Position numbers and translations under genes: made by a program
Notes under the pieces: model-generated
What the model saw: only the letters and a program-made list of their open reading frames with translations
What the model was told of the DNA's origin: nothing
Database searches by the model: none
NCBI GenBank assembly: GCA_030696285.1
Contig: JAUYSQ010000116.1
Location: forward strand, 1 to 44,306
Direction of reading: 5' to 3'
Length of the DNA: 44,306 nt
Source of the DNA: Sulfuricurvum sp.
GTDB lineage: Bacteria > Campylobacterota > Campylobacteria > Campylobacterales > Sulfurimonadaceae
Shown here: piece by piece, positions 10,005 to 17,905 of the stretch
Numbering within the stretch: position 1 is the stretch's first letter
How the letters are laid out: the number at the start of each line of letters is the position of its first letter

Positions 10005-10405
10005 TGAAATGGCTAATTTTGTTTTCTGGGCTTTGGCTTATGGCTTCGGGGGCAGAATACAGCGTGATCGTATCCAAAAAAGTTTCTTTTTCGGCGCTAA
10101 CCTCTCAACAAATACGCGATATATTCTTACAAAAACGTCATATGATAGGGGATCAAAAAATAATTCCTATCAATTTATTAGGACAGGATGAAGCACGGAG
10201 TGCATTTGAATCTACAATATTAAAGATGGATCGAGATAGGCTGAATGTATACTGGGTCAAACAACATTTTCAAGGGGTTGTTCCTCCACTAACGCAGCCC
10301 TCTTTTGAATCGATCAAAGTTTTTGTCCAAAACGTAGAAGGGTCTATGGGATATGTACCATCCATCCTTGTTGATAATAGCGTGAAGGTTGTCTATGAGT
10401 TTTAA
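10004..10405 (+). CDS. Half-size PstS-like periplasmic substrate-binding protein
   Basis: A 133-aa secreted protein with a signal peptide ending near MASGAEYS. The mature part shows the pattern of the short phosphate-ABC-type binding proteins: LTSQQIRDIFLQKR, a central INLLGQDEARSAFESTIL (anion-binding loop and helix), a YWVKQHFQG segment, and a closing GSMGYVPSILVDNSVKVV. Full PstS proteins are about twice this length, so this is a single-lobe version, not a broken gene. The track starts at TTG 10001; I prefer the ATG at 10004, which overlaps the porin stop. There is no ABC permease nearby, so it more likely delivers a ligand to a sensor than to a transporter. Confidence 0.75.
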   Translation: MKWLILFSGLWLMASGAEYSVIVSKKVSFSALTSQQIRDIFLQKRHMIGDQKIIPINLLGQDEARSAFESTILKMDRDRLNVYWVKQHFQGVVPPLTQPSFESIKVFVQNVEGSMGYVPSILVDNSVKVVYEF

Positions 10406-11906
10406 ACTAAAAACAATTTTACTTTTTTTAGGGATCAGCTTAATTCCTTATGCCCTGACAATGTTGTTATTAGGTAACTCATTCCGACACGAGCAATATA
10501 ATGCGATTACTCAGGAAATGAATACCCAGCTAAGGCTGACGGCGGAGCGGATTAATCAACACCTTTCAACGCTCCGAAGCGATATGTCGTTTATTGCCAA
10601 ATCCGATATGATGAATGACATCTATACGAAAGATTTAGATCGTCGAATCAGTAATATGCTGTTGGCAAAGAAAAATGATATGAAAATGGAAGGGGATTTT
10701 TATCTCGTTAATGAAGAAAATACAATTATTGCTTCAAGCGATTTTAGTTCTATTGCAAAAAAAGAGACGAGGAAACCGTTCTTTATCGTCCCTATAGTAT
10801 CGAGTTTTAATCAACAGCAGATCGGTAAATTAATCGTTATTTACTCTCTGAAAAATTTCAAACCATTTTTTAGCAACTCTTTGCAGCGTCACTATTATAT
10901 TTCTCATCGTGATGGAACCATAAGCCTGCGTCCAAGCGTATTTGAGGAATCGCTGAAAGTATCCAGATCTCTTGCTGTTAAGCCTGATTTGAAACTTATT
11001 TTAGAAGAAGATAAAGCCTTTGCCTATCGTTTGTTATATAAATATGAGCAGTGGTTTATCCTCTTGTTGATCGCGGGGGCATTCTTTATTTCTGCAGCAG
11101 CGTATTATGTGGCTACAGAGCTTATTCGCCCCGTAATCACCCTTTCAGATACCGCTAAACAAATTACGCGAACTCAAGATTATACACAGCAAGTCGCCAT
11201 TGATCGTGATGATGAAATAGGACAACTTTCTGATGCGTTCAATACAATGATTAGTGGAATCGGGCATGCGCTAGGAGAGATCACGGCACTCAACAAAGAG
11301 ATTGAGGATACACAGCGTGAAGTTGTTTTTACGATGGGTGCGATCGGGGAAAGTCGTTCAAAAGAGACGGGAAATCATGTTAAACGGGTGGCTGAATATA
11401 CAAAATTGCTTGCATTGCATTATGGCCTTAATGAAAATGAAGCCGAAATGCTCAAGCAAGCTTCCCCGATGCACGATATCGGGAAAGTCGCGATTCCCGA
11501 TGCCGTTCTCAATAAGCCGGGACGCTTTGATGAAGAAGAGCGTCGTATAATGGATACTCATGCGGCACTGGGATACGAGATGCTCAAATATTCCAATAAA
11601 TCACTCCTTATGATGGCAGCTACGGTTGCGTATGAACACCACGAGAAATGGGACGGCAGCGGCTATCCAAGAGGCTTAAGTGGTGAAAATATTCATATCT
11701 ATGGGCGTATTACGGCGTTGGCAGATGTTTTTGATGCTTTGGGAAGTGATCGGGTTTATAAAAAAGCATGGAATGATGAATCAATTTTCACATTGTTTAG
11801 AGAAGAGAGGGGAAAACATTTTGATCCTGCCCTTATCGATATCTTTTTTGACCATTTGAATGATTTTTTGGCGATACGCAATCAATTAAAGGATGTAGAA
11901 GTATGA
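10395..11906 (+). CDS. Membrane sensor with HAMP and HD-GYP domains (c-di-GMP phosphodiesterase)
   Basis: Likely hydrolyses cyclic di-GMP in response to an envelope signal. The protein is about 503 aa with a TM helix (about 6-28), a periplasmic sensory region to about 218, a second TM (WFILLLIAGAFFISAAAYY), a HAMP domain (LIRPVITLSDTAKQI...) and a C-terminal HD-GYP domain. The catalytic motifs are present: MHDIGK (the HD pair), HAALGYEML, EHHEKWDGSGYP (the GYP motif) and ITALADVFDAL. The ATG at 10395 is preferred over the tracked TTG because AAGG ends 6 nt upstream; it overlaps the binding-protein gene by 11 nt. That coupling suggests the SBP presents its ligand to this sensor's periplasmic domain. 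Confidence 0.88.
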   Translation: MSFKLKTILLFLGISLIPYALTMLLLGNSFRHEQYNAITQEMNTQLRLTAERINQHLSTLRSDMSFIAKSDMMNDIYTKDLDRRISNMLLAKKNDMKMEGDFYLVNEENTIIASSDFSSIAKKETRKPFFIVPIVSSFNQQQIGKLIVIYSLKNFKPFFSNSLQRHYYISHRDGTISLRPSVFEESLKVSRSLAVKPDLKLILEEDKAFAYRLLYKYEQWFILLLIAGAFFISAAAYYVATELIRPVITLSDTAKQITRTQDYTQQVAIDRDDEIGQLSDAFNTMISGIGHALGEITALNKEIEDTQREVVFTMGAIGESRSKETGNHVKRVAEYTKLLALHYGLNENEAEMLKQASPMHDIGKVAIPDAVLNKPGRFDEEERRIMDTHAALGYEMLKYSNKSLLMMAATVAYEHHEKWDGSGYPRGLSGENIHIYGRITALADVFDALGSDRVYKKAWNDESIFTLFREERGKHFDPALIDIFFDHLNDFLAIRNQLKDVEV

Positions 11907-12502
11907 GTGAACGTTTTAATAGTGCAGCAGCAGGATGGGACAAAGGGGATATGCGCCAAAACATTGCAGACGCAGTTTTTCAAACCATTGTGAGTCGAAT
12001 AGCTTTAACCAATAATATGAAAATTATGGATTTCGGGGCAGGGACGGGACTTTTGAGTTTTAAAATTGCCCCAATGGTAGGCTCGGTCGTCGGCGTGGAT
12101 CTTTCTGAAAAAATGCTCGAACAGCTCGAAGCAAAAAATACAGATGAGTTGAGCGTTGAAGCACTCTATCATGATATCCTTGCCTCTTCATTAGGGTGTG
12201 AATTTAATGGGATTGTAAGTTCGATGGCGATGCATCATGTTGAGGATACGGCGCATTTGTTTCGTGAGTTTTATGCTCATTTAAAAAAAGACGGTTTTAT
12301 CGCTATTGCCGATTTGGAAGAGGAAGACGGATCGTTTCATACACATGGAAATGAGGGTGTTTACCATTTCGGATTTAATCGTGAGCAATTACGAAACACC
12401 ATCGAAAATGCCGGTTTCAAAAACGTCCGTTTTCATGAGGTGTATCGAGTCGAAAAAGAGAATGGAAATTATCCTATTTTCGTTGTTACTGCGATGAAAT
12501 AA
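11903..12502 (+). CDS. Class I SAM-dependent methyltransferase
   Basis: A 199-aa cytoplasmic methyltransferase. It has motif I MDFGAGTGLLSF (about 46-57), the acidic residue VVGVDLSEKM ending strand 2, and a SSMAMHHVEDTAHLF stretch like that of UbiE/MenG- and Methyltransf_11-type enzymes. The substrate cannot be told. Its ATG overlaps the HD-GYP stop by 4 nt (ATGA), so it is the last gene of this coupled operon. It could simply be a passenger, or it could modify a component of the signalling module. Confidence 0.82.
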   Translation: MSERFNSAAAGWDKGDMRQNIADAVFQTIVSRIALTNNMKIMDFGAGTGLLSFKIAPMVGSVVGVDLSEKMLEQLEAKNTDELSVEALYHDILASSLGCEFNGIVSSMAMHHVEDTAHLFREFYAHLKKDGFIAIADLEEEDGSFHTHGNEGVYHFGFNREQLRNTIENAGFKNVRFHEVYRVEKENGNYPIFVVTAMK

Positions 12503-12545
12503 AATGGCAAAATGCCACATATTTATCCTCATTTGAAAAGTTGGC

Positions 12546-12551
12546 TATAAT
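12546..12551 (+). promoter_or_regulatory. -10 box of the nadK-recN-tatD promoter
   Basis: A perfect TATAAT in the context TTGGCTATAATAGCC, 33 nt before the nadK start, in an 82-nt intergenic gap. AT-rich sequence (ATATTTATCCTCATTTG) lies upstream. The predicted leader is short, about 27 nt. Confidence 0.55.
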
Positions 12552-12584
12552 AGCCTGAAAATCATTGAGTCAGCGAGAAAACCA

Positions 12585-13439
12585 TTGAAATTAGAATCTA
12601 TTAACCGTGTCGGTATCATTTTACGCCCTTCAACGCCTGAGCTTAAAGAGATGTTTTTAGAAGCCAAACGTATTTTTGAATCCCGTGGAATCGAAGTTTC
12701 CATCGATCATATCAGTGGAGGGATGATTGATGTGATGGGTCAGCCTTTTGAGATGATGTGTAAAAATAGTGATTTTTTAGTCACCATCGGCGGGGACGGA
12801 ACGCTCATTTCGGCGGTGCGCCGCTCATACCTCTATCAGCTTCCGGTACTAGGTATCCATGCAGGTAAATTGGGGTTTTTGGCAGATTTGGATTTTGCCG
12901 AACTTGAGCTCTTTGTGGACAAACTCATTGCAGGAGAGTATCGTATCGATAAGCGTGCAATGCTTCAAGCCACCATTGTCACAAAAAATGGTGAGAGTAA
13001 AGTCGTTGCTTTTAATGATATTGTTTTAACACGCCCTTCTATCTCAAAAATGATTCGTCTTGAAACCTATGTGGATGGAAAAAATTTTAATACCTATTAC
13101 GGTGATGGCGTGGTGATCTCTACTCCGACCGGTTCTACTGCCTATAACCTCTCAGCAGGCGGTCCCGTCCTCTTTCCACATACGAATGTCTTTGCTTTAA
13201 CTCCTATTTGTCCTCATTCTCTCACACAGCGTCCTGTTGTCCTCCCTGGGCATTTTGAGATTGAAATCAAAACTCCCGATGCAAGTGCGCTTCTGATCGT
13301 CGATGGACAGGATATGGTTGAGATTACGGACAGTGATACGGTGCATATTAAACTAGCTGACGGCGGTGCGCATCTTATTCATCGCAGTGAATTCAACTAT
13401 TTTGACGTTCTTAGAGAAAAGCTAGGGTGGGGGAATTAA
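12585..13439 (+). CDS. nadK: NAD kinase
   Basis: Phosphorylates NAD to NADP. The 284-aa protein has the diagnostic GGDGT motif (69-73), the NDIVLTRP segment, and STPTGSTAYNLSAGGP, which forms the NAD site of the PPNK family. The TTG start is the only one giving the usual N-terminus (INRVGIILRPSTPEL); its ribosome-binding site is weak (GAGA). The following recN is 3 nt away. The gene order nadK-recN next to the adk-aspS group is the same as I recall in Campylobacter. Confidence 0.95.
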   Translation: MKLESINRVGIILRPSTPELKEMFLEAKRIFESRGIEVSIDHISGGMIDVMGQPFEMMCKNSDFLVTIGGDGTLISAVRRSYLYQLPVLGIHAGKLGFLADLDFAELELFVDKLIAGEYRIDKRAMLQATIVTKNGESKVVAFNDIVLTRPSISKMIRLETYVDGKNFNTYYGDGVVISTPTGSTAYNLSAGGPVLFPHTNVFALTPICPHSLTQRPVVLPGHFEIEIKTPDASALLIVDGQDMVEITDSDTVHIKLADGGAHLIHRSEFNYFDVLREKLGWGN

Positions 13440-13442
13440 ATC

Positions 13443-14981
13443 GTGATAGAACGATTTTATCTAAAAGAATTTTTATCCTTTAAAGAGGCAGAACTCGAAT
13501 TTAAGCCGGGTTTGATTGTTTTTACGGGTCCAAGCGGCAGCGGTAAATCGATTTTGATGCGTTCCCTTTTGGCTTCTGTGGGATTAGACAGTGTCGATGC
13601 CTCGGTATGTGAGTCCTCTGTTGTATGGAAAATCGATGAAGAACTTTACGGTATTGACAATGAGTTTCCCAATATTTTTCGGCACGTTAAAAAAGAGAAA
13701 ACTTCCTATTTTATCAACAACCAGCGTACGTCAAAATCGTCAATGGAAGCGATTAGCTCAGGACATTGTCGCCATTTAAGTTTGAAAGATTACAGTGATT
13801 TTGATTCAGCGGCATTGTTAAATTTGCTCGATGAGCGAATTGGATTAGTGCAGAGTGAACACCTTGTATCAGTCGAAGAACATAAAGCACAATTTGCGGA
13901 GTATAAAATTTTGGCAAGCGAGCTGAAAACTATCGAAGAGCAAGAGAAAAAACTCACTGAACTCAAAGAATTTGCGGCATATGAAATAGCGAAAATCGAT
14001 GCAATCAAGCCGATCATCGGTGAGGATGAAGAGCTCAATCATATTAAAAAACAGCTCTCAAAAAAAGAGAAAATCACCGAGGCGATCAAAAGTGCAGAAG
14101 CTATTTTTGCTTATGAAAATCAGGTTAATAATGCATTATCCCTTTTGGATGTGGAGAGTGGTTTTTTTGACGATGCGATGAACGAGCTACGGAGTATTTT
14201 TGAAAATTCTCTTGAAAAATTGGAGATGCTCGAAGATATATCGGTGGAAGATATTCTCAACCGTATCGAGAGTTTAAGTGAGCTCAAGCGACGCTATGGT
14301 GGGATTGCAGAGGCGTTGGTGTATCGTGACAAAAAAGTGAAAGAGTTAGAAGGATATGAAGGGATCGAACACTCTAAAACCCAGCTGCTAAAACACATTG
14401 AACAGCTTCAAACCCAGCTTACAACACTCTCGTCCAAACTTTCCTTAGCTCGTAACAATGAACTATCCATTACTCTTGATAAGCTCAATACCTATTTATC
14501 CATGCTCTATCTTCGTCCGGCTACACTGCATCTTGAGACGATCACCCATCACTCTTTGGGAACCGATCGTGTGGTGCTCGGATTAGAGGGGACGAAGCTC
14601 GATAAACTTAGTTCTGGTGAGTTTAATCGTCTTCGCTTAGCGTTATTGGCATTGCGCGTCGAGAGTATGGAGGGGGATGGCGGTGTGCTAATGCTCGATG
14701 AGATCGATGCCAATCTCAGCGGCGAAGAGTCGATGAGCGTCGCGAAAGTATTGCGCCACCTCTCCTCTCGCTATCAGATTTTTGTCATTTCGCATCAACC
14801 TCAACTCACCTCGATGGGACATCAGCACTTTTTGATCTATAAAGACGATGAAAGCCGCGTACGTGAACTCAATGATGCTCAACGAATCGAAGAGATTGCA
14901 CGAATTATCAGCGGTGATAGTGTCAGTGACGAGGCAAGAGGGTTTGCTCGGGATTTATTTGAGCGCACACGATGTGTTTAA
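13443..14981 (+). CDS. recN: RecN-like DNA repair ATPase (SMC family)
   Basis: Takes part in double-strand break repair. The 512-aa protein has an N-terminal ATPase half with Walker A GPSGSGKS (about 30-37), two coiled-coil arms (about 150-225 and 280-345, rich in Glu/Lys/Leu), and a C-terminal half with the signature LSSGEFNRLRLALL, Walker B VLMLDEIDANL and the H-loop FVISHQPQL. The length is close to that of Helicobacter/Campylobacter RecN and shorter than E. coli RecN. The GTG start sits 3 nt after nadK, preceded by a G-rich Shine-Dalgarno within the nadK end. A small membrane-protein ORF overlaps its last codons. Confidence 0.92.
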   Translation: MIERFYLKEFLSFKEAELEFKPGLIVFTGPSGSGKSILMRSLLASVGLDSVDASVCESSVVWKIDEELYGIDNEFPNIFRHVKKEKTSYFINNQRTSKSSMEAISSGHCRHLSLKDYSDFDSAALLNLLDERIGLVQSEHLVSVEEHKAQFAEYKILASELKTIEEQEKKLTELKEFAAYEIAKIDAIKPIIGEDEELNHIKKQLSKKEKITEAIKSAEAIFAYENQVNNALSLLDVESGFFDDAMNELRSIFENSLEKLEMLEDISVEDILNRIESLSELKRRYGGIAEALVYRDKKVKELEGYEGIEHSKTQLLKHIEQLQTQLTTLSSKLSLARNNELSITLDKLNTYLSMLYLRPATLHLETITHHSLGTDRVVLGLEGTKLDKLSSGEFNRLRLALLALRVESMEGDGGVLMLDEIDANLSGEESMSVAKVLRHLSSRYQIFVISHQPQLTSMGHQHFLIYKDDESRVRELNDAQRIEEIARIISGDSVSDEARGFARDLFERTRCV

Positions 14982-15130
14982 TCATTGCAATTTTTTCCCT
15001 TGCTTTTGCGGTTAATTTTTTGATGCACGGCAATATTTTATTGGCTTCAGTGAGTGGCGTGGTGGGTTTGTTTTTTGCGGGCTTAATGATTCGGAATATA
15101 CGAAAACGGATAAAAGAGAGAGATTTATGA
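14972..15130 (+). CDS. Small membrane protein, 52 aa (not in ORF track)
   Basis: An ORF below the track's cut-off, found by reading the recN-tatD gap. It starts at ATG inside the last codons of recN and ends with a TGA that overlaps the tatD ATG (ATGA), so it fills the gap exactly. The translation opens MCLIIAIFSLAFAVNFLMHG, continues with a second hydrophobic stretch (about 22-40), and ends with a basic tail (RNIRKRIKERDL). It is thus a likely two-helix hairpin membrane protein with a cytoplasmic positive end. I believe similar short ORFs occur at this place in related genomes but cannot confirm it. Function unknown. Confidence 0.7.
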   Translation: MCLIIAIFSLAFAVNFLMHGNILLASVSGVVGLFFAGLMIRNIRKRIKERDL

Positions 15131-15912
15131 TTATAGATACCCACGTTCATCTCGATGACGAACGCTACAGTGAAGACTTTGAGGAAATGTTGGAACGTGC
15201 CAGTGAGGCAGGCGTCGAGGCATTTATCATTCCCGGTGCTCATCCATCAACACTGCCTCGTGCCGTAGAATTAAGTGAACAGCACCCTAATGTTTATTTT
15301 GCCGTAGGAGTCCATCCGTATGATTTAGAGGGGATGGAAGGGCTTGATTTTGAGCATTATGCTTCGCATCCAAAATGTGTAGCGATTGGTGAATGCGGGA
15401 TGGATTATTTTCGCCTTGAGGGGTCTGAAGAGGAAAAAGAAGCCGAAAAAAAACGTCAAGAAAACGCTTTTCGGTCTCAAATACGTCTTGCCAAAAAGGT
15501 TAACAAACCGTTGATTGTTCATATCCGGGATGCGAGTCATGACTCGAAAATAATTTTACTCAGTGAAGGTGCCGGTGAAGTAGGGGGGGTGCTTCATTGT
15601 TACAACGCCGATGACGAGTTGCTTTCGCTCGCAAAAGAGAATTTTTATTTTGGGATAGGGGGAGTAGTGACATTTCAAAACGCCAAAAAACTGGTCAATG
15701 TCCTCCCCCGTATTCCGCGTGAAAAATTGTTGATCGAAACCGATGGCCCTTATTTGACTCCGCATCCGCACAGAGGGACGCGTAATGAACCCTCTTATAC
15801 GGCGCTAGTTGCCGAAAAAATGTCTCAAATTTTAGAGTTGCCATTGGGAGAAATCGAAACATTGACCACTGAGAATGCTCGCCGTCTCTTTGGGGGATTA
15901 GCTCTATATTAA
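15127..15912 (+). CDS. tatD: TatD family metal-dependent hydrolase/DNase
   Basis: A 261-aa TIM-barrel metallohydrolase. Metal-binding motifs are visible in order: DTHVHLDD near the N-terminus (4-11), GECGMDY, VHIRDAS, LHCYNAD and ETDGPYLTPHPHRG near the C-terminus. TatD-type proteins have 3'-5' exonuclease or related nuclease activity and are linked to DNA quality control, which suits its place after recN. The ATG overlaps the stop of the 52-aa membrane protein. The region around DYFRLEGSEEEKEAEKK is longer and more charged than usual, an insertion common in this phylum. Confidence 0.93.
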   Translation: MIIDTHVHLDDERYSEDFEEMLERASEAGVEAFIIPGAHPSTLPRAVELSEQHPNVYFAVGVHPYDLEGMEGLDFEHYASHPKCVAIGECGMDYFRLEGSEEEKEAEKKRQENAFRSQIRLAKKVNKPLIVHIRDASHDSKIILLSEGAGEVGGVLHCYNADDELLSLAKENFYFGIGGVVTFQNAKKLVNVLPRIPREKLLIETDGPYLTPHPHRGTRNEPSYTALVAEKMSQILELPLGEIETLTTENARRLFGGLALY

Positions 15913-15923
15913 TAACACAATGT

Positions 15924-15929
15924 TATAAT
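15924..15929 (+). promoter_or_regulatory. Extended -10 promoter of the envelope block
   Basis: TGTTATAAT is an exact extended -10 (TG-N-TATAAT), 32 nt before the lytic transglycosylase ATG. An AAGGAG ribosome-binding site lies 4-5 nt before the start. It is the clearest promoter in the intergenic space before the envelope operon. Confidence 0.6.
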
Positions 15930-15960
15930 CATTCCGTTTTCATAATTTTTAAGGAGTGAA

Positions 15961-17037
15961 ATGCGTTGGATTTTTGTTGTTTTTTTATTCCTGTTTGACG
16001 GTTATTCAGCAGGGTTTGATGTTAATGATGCCAAAAAAATCGATGTTTTAAAACATTTTGATGTTCCTTCCTCTTTTTTAAAAGATCCCTCGTTGAACGA
16101 TATATATGTTGAGAGAAAACGGGACTGTACTCTCAACGGTTTTGCCAACTCTATCGAAAATGCGGATACTTTTATTCCGATGCTTACCTCTTTGATTTCC
16201 CAATCGGATTTACCTGCAGAATTTTTGTTTATTGCTTTGGCTGAGTCGGGGCTCGATACCCTTTCCACATCGACGCGCGGGGCGAGTGGAATATGGCAGT
16301 TTATGCCTGAAACGGGAAAAGTACACGGTTTGAAGATCACTTCCTATGTCGATGAACGGCGTGATCACATCAAATCAACTCGAGCGGCGATCACCTATCT
16401 CTCCCAGTTGCATCGGCAGTTTGGTAAATGGTATCTCGCCATCATCGCCTATAACTGTGGAGACGGAAAACTTTCCCGTGCGATACGCAAAGCGGGGAGT
16501 GATGATTTGACTGTATTAGCCAATCCTCATAAGGGATATATTCCGCCTGAAAGCCGCCGTTATATCCGAAAAATAATTGCGCTGGCGTTGTTGGCGAGTG
16601 ATCGTGTATTTTTAGAACAAATACAATACGACCATTTGATCGGGGTAGCTTCTGAAAACCCTATTGCTACGGTGTACCTTCCTGAGGGGGAAGACATTGA
16701 CCGAATCGCAGCCGTTTTAGAGATGCCTAAACAAAAATTAAAGCTTTTGAATACCCATCTAAAACGTGGGGTGACGCCACCCAGCCAAAATACCTATCCT
16801 GTCTATATTCCCGAAGAAAAGCTTGCGTTGTTTCAGGAAAAATACCGCCCACGCGGATTGCAAAAATATTTTGTGATGCACAAAATTAAATCGGGAGAGA
16901 CTCTCTCTACCCTTTCACGGCGTTATAATGTGACACAAGTGTCAATAATGGATGAAAATATGATGGGAGAACGTGATGATATGCGTAAAAATCGTAATGT
17001 TAAAATTCCTATGAGCGATTCTTTTATCAAAAAATAG
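15961..17037 (+). CDS. MltD-like membrane-associated lytic transglycosylase (SLT + LysM)
   Basis: Cleaves the glycan strands of peptidoglycan in the periplasm. The 358-aa protein has a signal peptide of about 18 residues (ending FDGYSA) and an SLT domain at about 75-200. The catalytic glutamate sits in ALAESGLD, followed by GASGIWQFMPETG and AIIAYNCGDGKLSRAI. One LysM module lies near the C-terminus (KIKSGETLSTLSRRYNVTQV). E. coli MltD carries more LysM copies. There is no lipobox, so it is probably soluble in the periplasm. It precedes rlpA, another peptidoglycan glycan-strand enzyme. Confidence 0.9.
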   Translation: MRWIFVVFLFLFDGYSAGFDVNDAKKIDVLKHFDVPSSFLKDPSLNDIYVERKRDCTLNGFANSIENADTFIPMLTSLISQSDLPAEFLFIALAESGLDTLSTSTRGASGIWQFMPETGKVHGLKITSYVDERRDHIKSTRAAITYLSQLHRQFGKWYLAIIAYNCGDGKLSRAIRKAGSDDLTVLANPHKGYIPPESRRYIRKIIALALLASDRVFLEQIQYDHLIGVASENPIATVYLPEGEDIDRIAAVLEMPKQKLKLLNTHLKRGVTPPSQNTYPVYIPEEKLALFQEKYRPRGLQKYFVMHKIKSGETLSTLSRRYNVTQVSIMDENMMGERDDMRKNRNVKIPMSDSFIKK

Positions 17038-17061
17038 TCTCGCTCTTCAGTTCAAAAATTG

Positions 17062-17067
17062 TATAAT
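17062..17067 (+). promoter_or_regulatory. -10 box upstream of rlpA
   Basis: A perfect TATAAT (AATTGTATAATTTATGC), 28 nt before the rlpA TTG start and downstream of the transglycosylase stop. It implies a secondary promoter for rlpA-hisB-kdsC-lpt. Confidence 0.5.
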
Positions 17068-17094
17068 TTATGCATTAAAAATAGAGGATAGAGT

Positions 17095-17904
17095 TTGAAA
17101 ATTAGAGTTATTTTGACGCTATTTATTCTTATAATCAGTGGATGTACGACGTTTAAGGGGTCGTATCCCTATCAGTCTACGAAACCCTCTAAAAAATATC
17201 CATCAGAAGTTTTAGACGGTGCCCCCTCAAACCTTATGAAAAAAAACGGTGAGCCGGTGGCTTCGATGCGCCCCTACACCGTGATGGGGAAAGAGTATTA
17301 TCCGACCGTAGTCAGTGTCGGAGATGTTTTTTCGGGACGTGCAAGCTGGTACGGGAGCGATTTTCACGGGAAATCGACGTGTAATGGTGAGGGATATGAT
17401 ATGTACGCTATGACGGCAGCGCATAAAACATTGCCGATGAATACGGTAGTGAGGGTTACCAATCTGGAAAATGATCAAAAAACCGTTGTCCGAATCAACG
17501 ACCGCGGGCCGTTTGTGGAGAGCCGTATTATCGATTTATCCTTTGCGAGCGCCAAAGAGATCGGCTTGATCGGTAAGGGGAGTGCCTCTGTTAAGCTGGA
17601 AGTGCTTGGATTTGAGCCTACCGGGATAAAAACAATTGATTACGTGGCAATGGCGGCTGGACCTCGCCATGAAGTATTAACCTCTTTTGCGGTTCAAATA
17701 GGGGCATTTGTAAACATAAGCGGAGCGATAGAGACGCAAAAAAAATATGCGAGTTTTCATGGATACTCCTCAATCATCAAAGATTCACAGTATAATAACG
17801 ATCGATTATACCGTGTTTGGATGCGTGGGTTCCGAAGCGAAGCAGAGGCACGTGATTTTATAGCACAAGGCTATTTTAGCGGGCAATTTATCACAAGGGA
17901 ATGA
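17095..17904 (+). CDS. rlpA: RlpA septal-ring lytic transglycosylase with SPOR domain (lipoprotein)
   Basis: A lipoprotein that cuts denuded glycan strands at the septum. The 269-aa protein has a signal peptide with lipobox (LIISGC; Cys near residue 17). A double-psi beta-barrel follows at about 80-175: GRASWYGSDFHGKSTCNGE, then AAHKTLPMNTVVRVTNL and RINDRGPF, containing the catalytic residues of the family. A C-terminal SPOR domain (SFAVQIGAFVN... to the end) binds septal peptidoglycan. The TTG start is fixed by AGAGGA 6 nt upstream. hisB starts 1 nt after its stop. Confidence 0.93.
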   Translation: MKIRVILTLFILIISGCTTFKGSYPYQSTKPSKKYPSEVLDGAPSNLMKKNGEPVASMRPYTVMGKEYYPTVVSVGDVFSGRASWYGSDFHGKSTCNGEGYDMYAMTAAHKTLPMNTVVRVTNLENDQKTVVRINDRGPFVESRIIDLSFASAKEIGLIGKGSASVKLEVLGFEPTGIKTIDYVAMAAGPRHEVLTSFAVQIGAFVNISGAIETQKKYASFHGYSSIIKDSQYNNDRLYRVWMRGFRSEAEARDFIAQGYFSGQFITRE

Positions 17905-17905
17905 G

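Noticed and set aside
10004-10405. Truncated pstS pseudogene
   Set aside because: It has its own signal peptide, a complete single lobe and coupled overlaps on both sides, and it fits a known short-SBP family. There is no leftover PstS sequence nearby.
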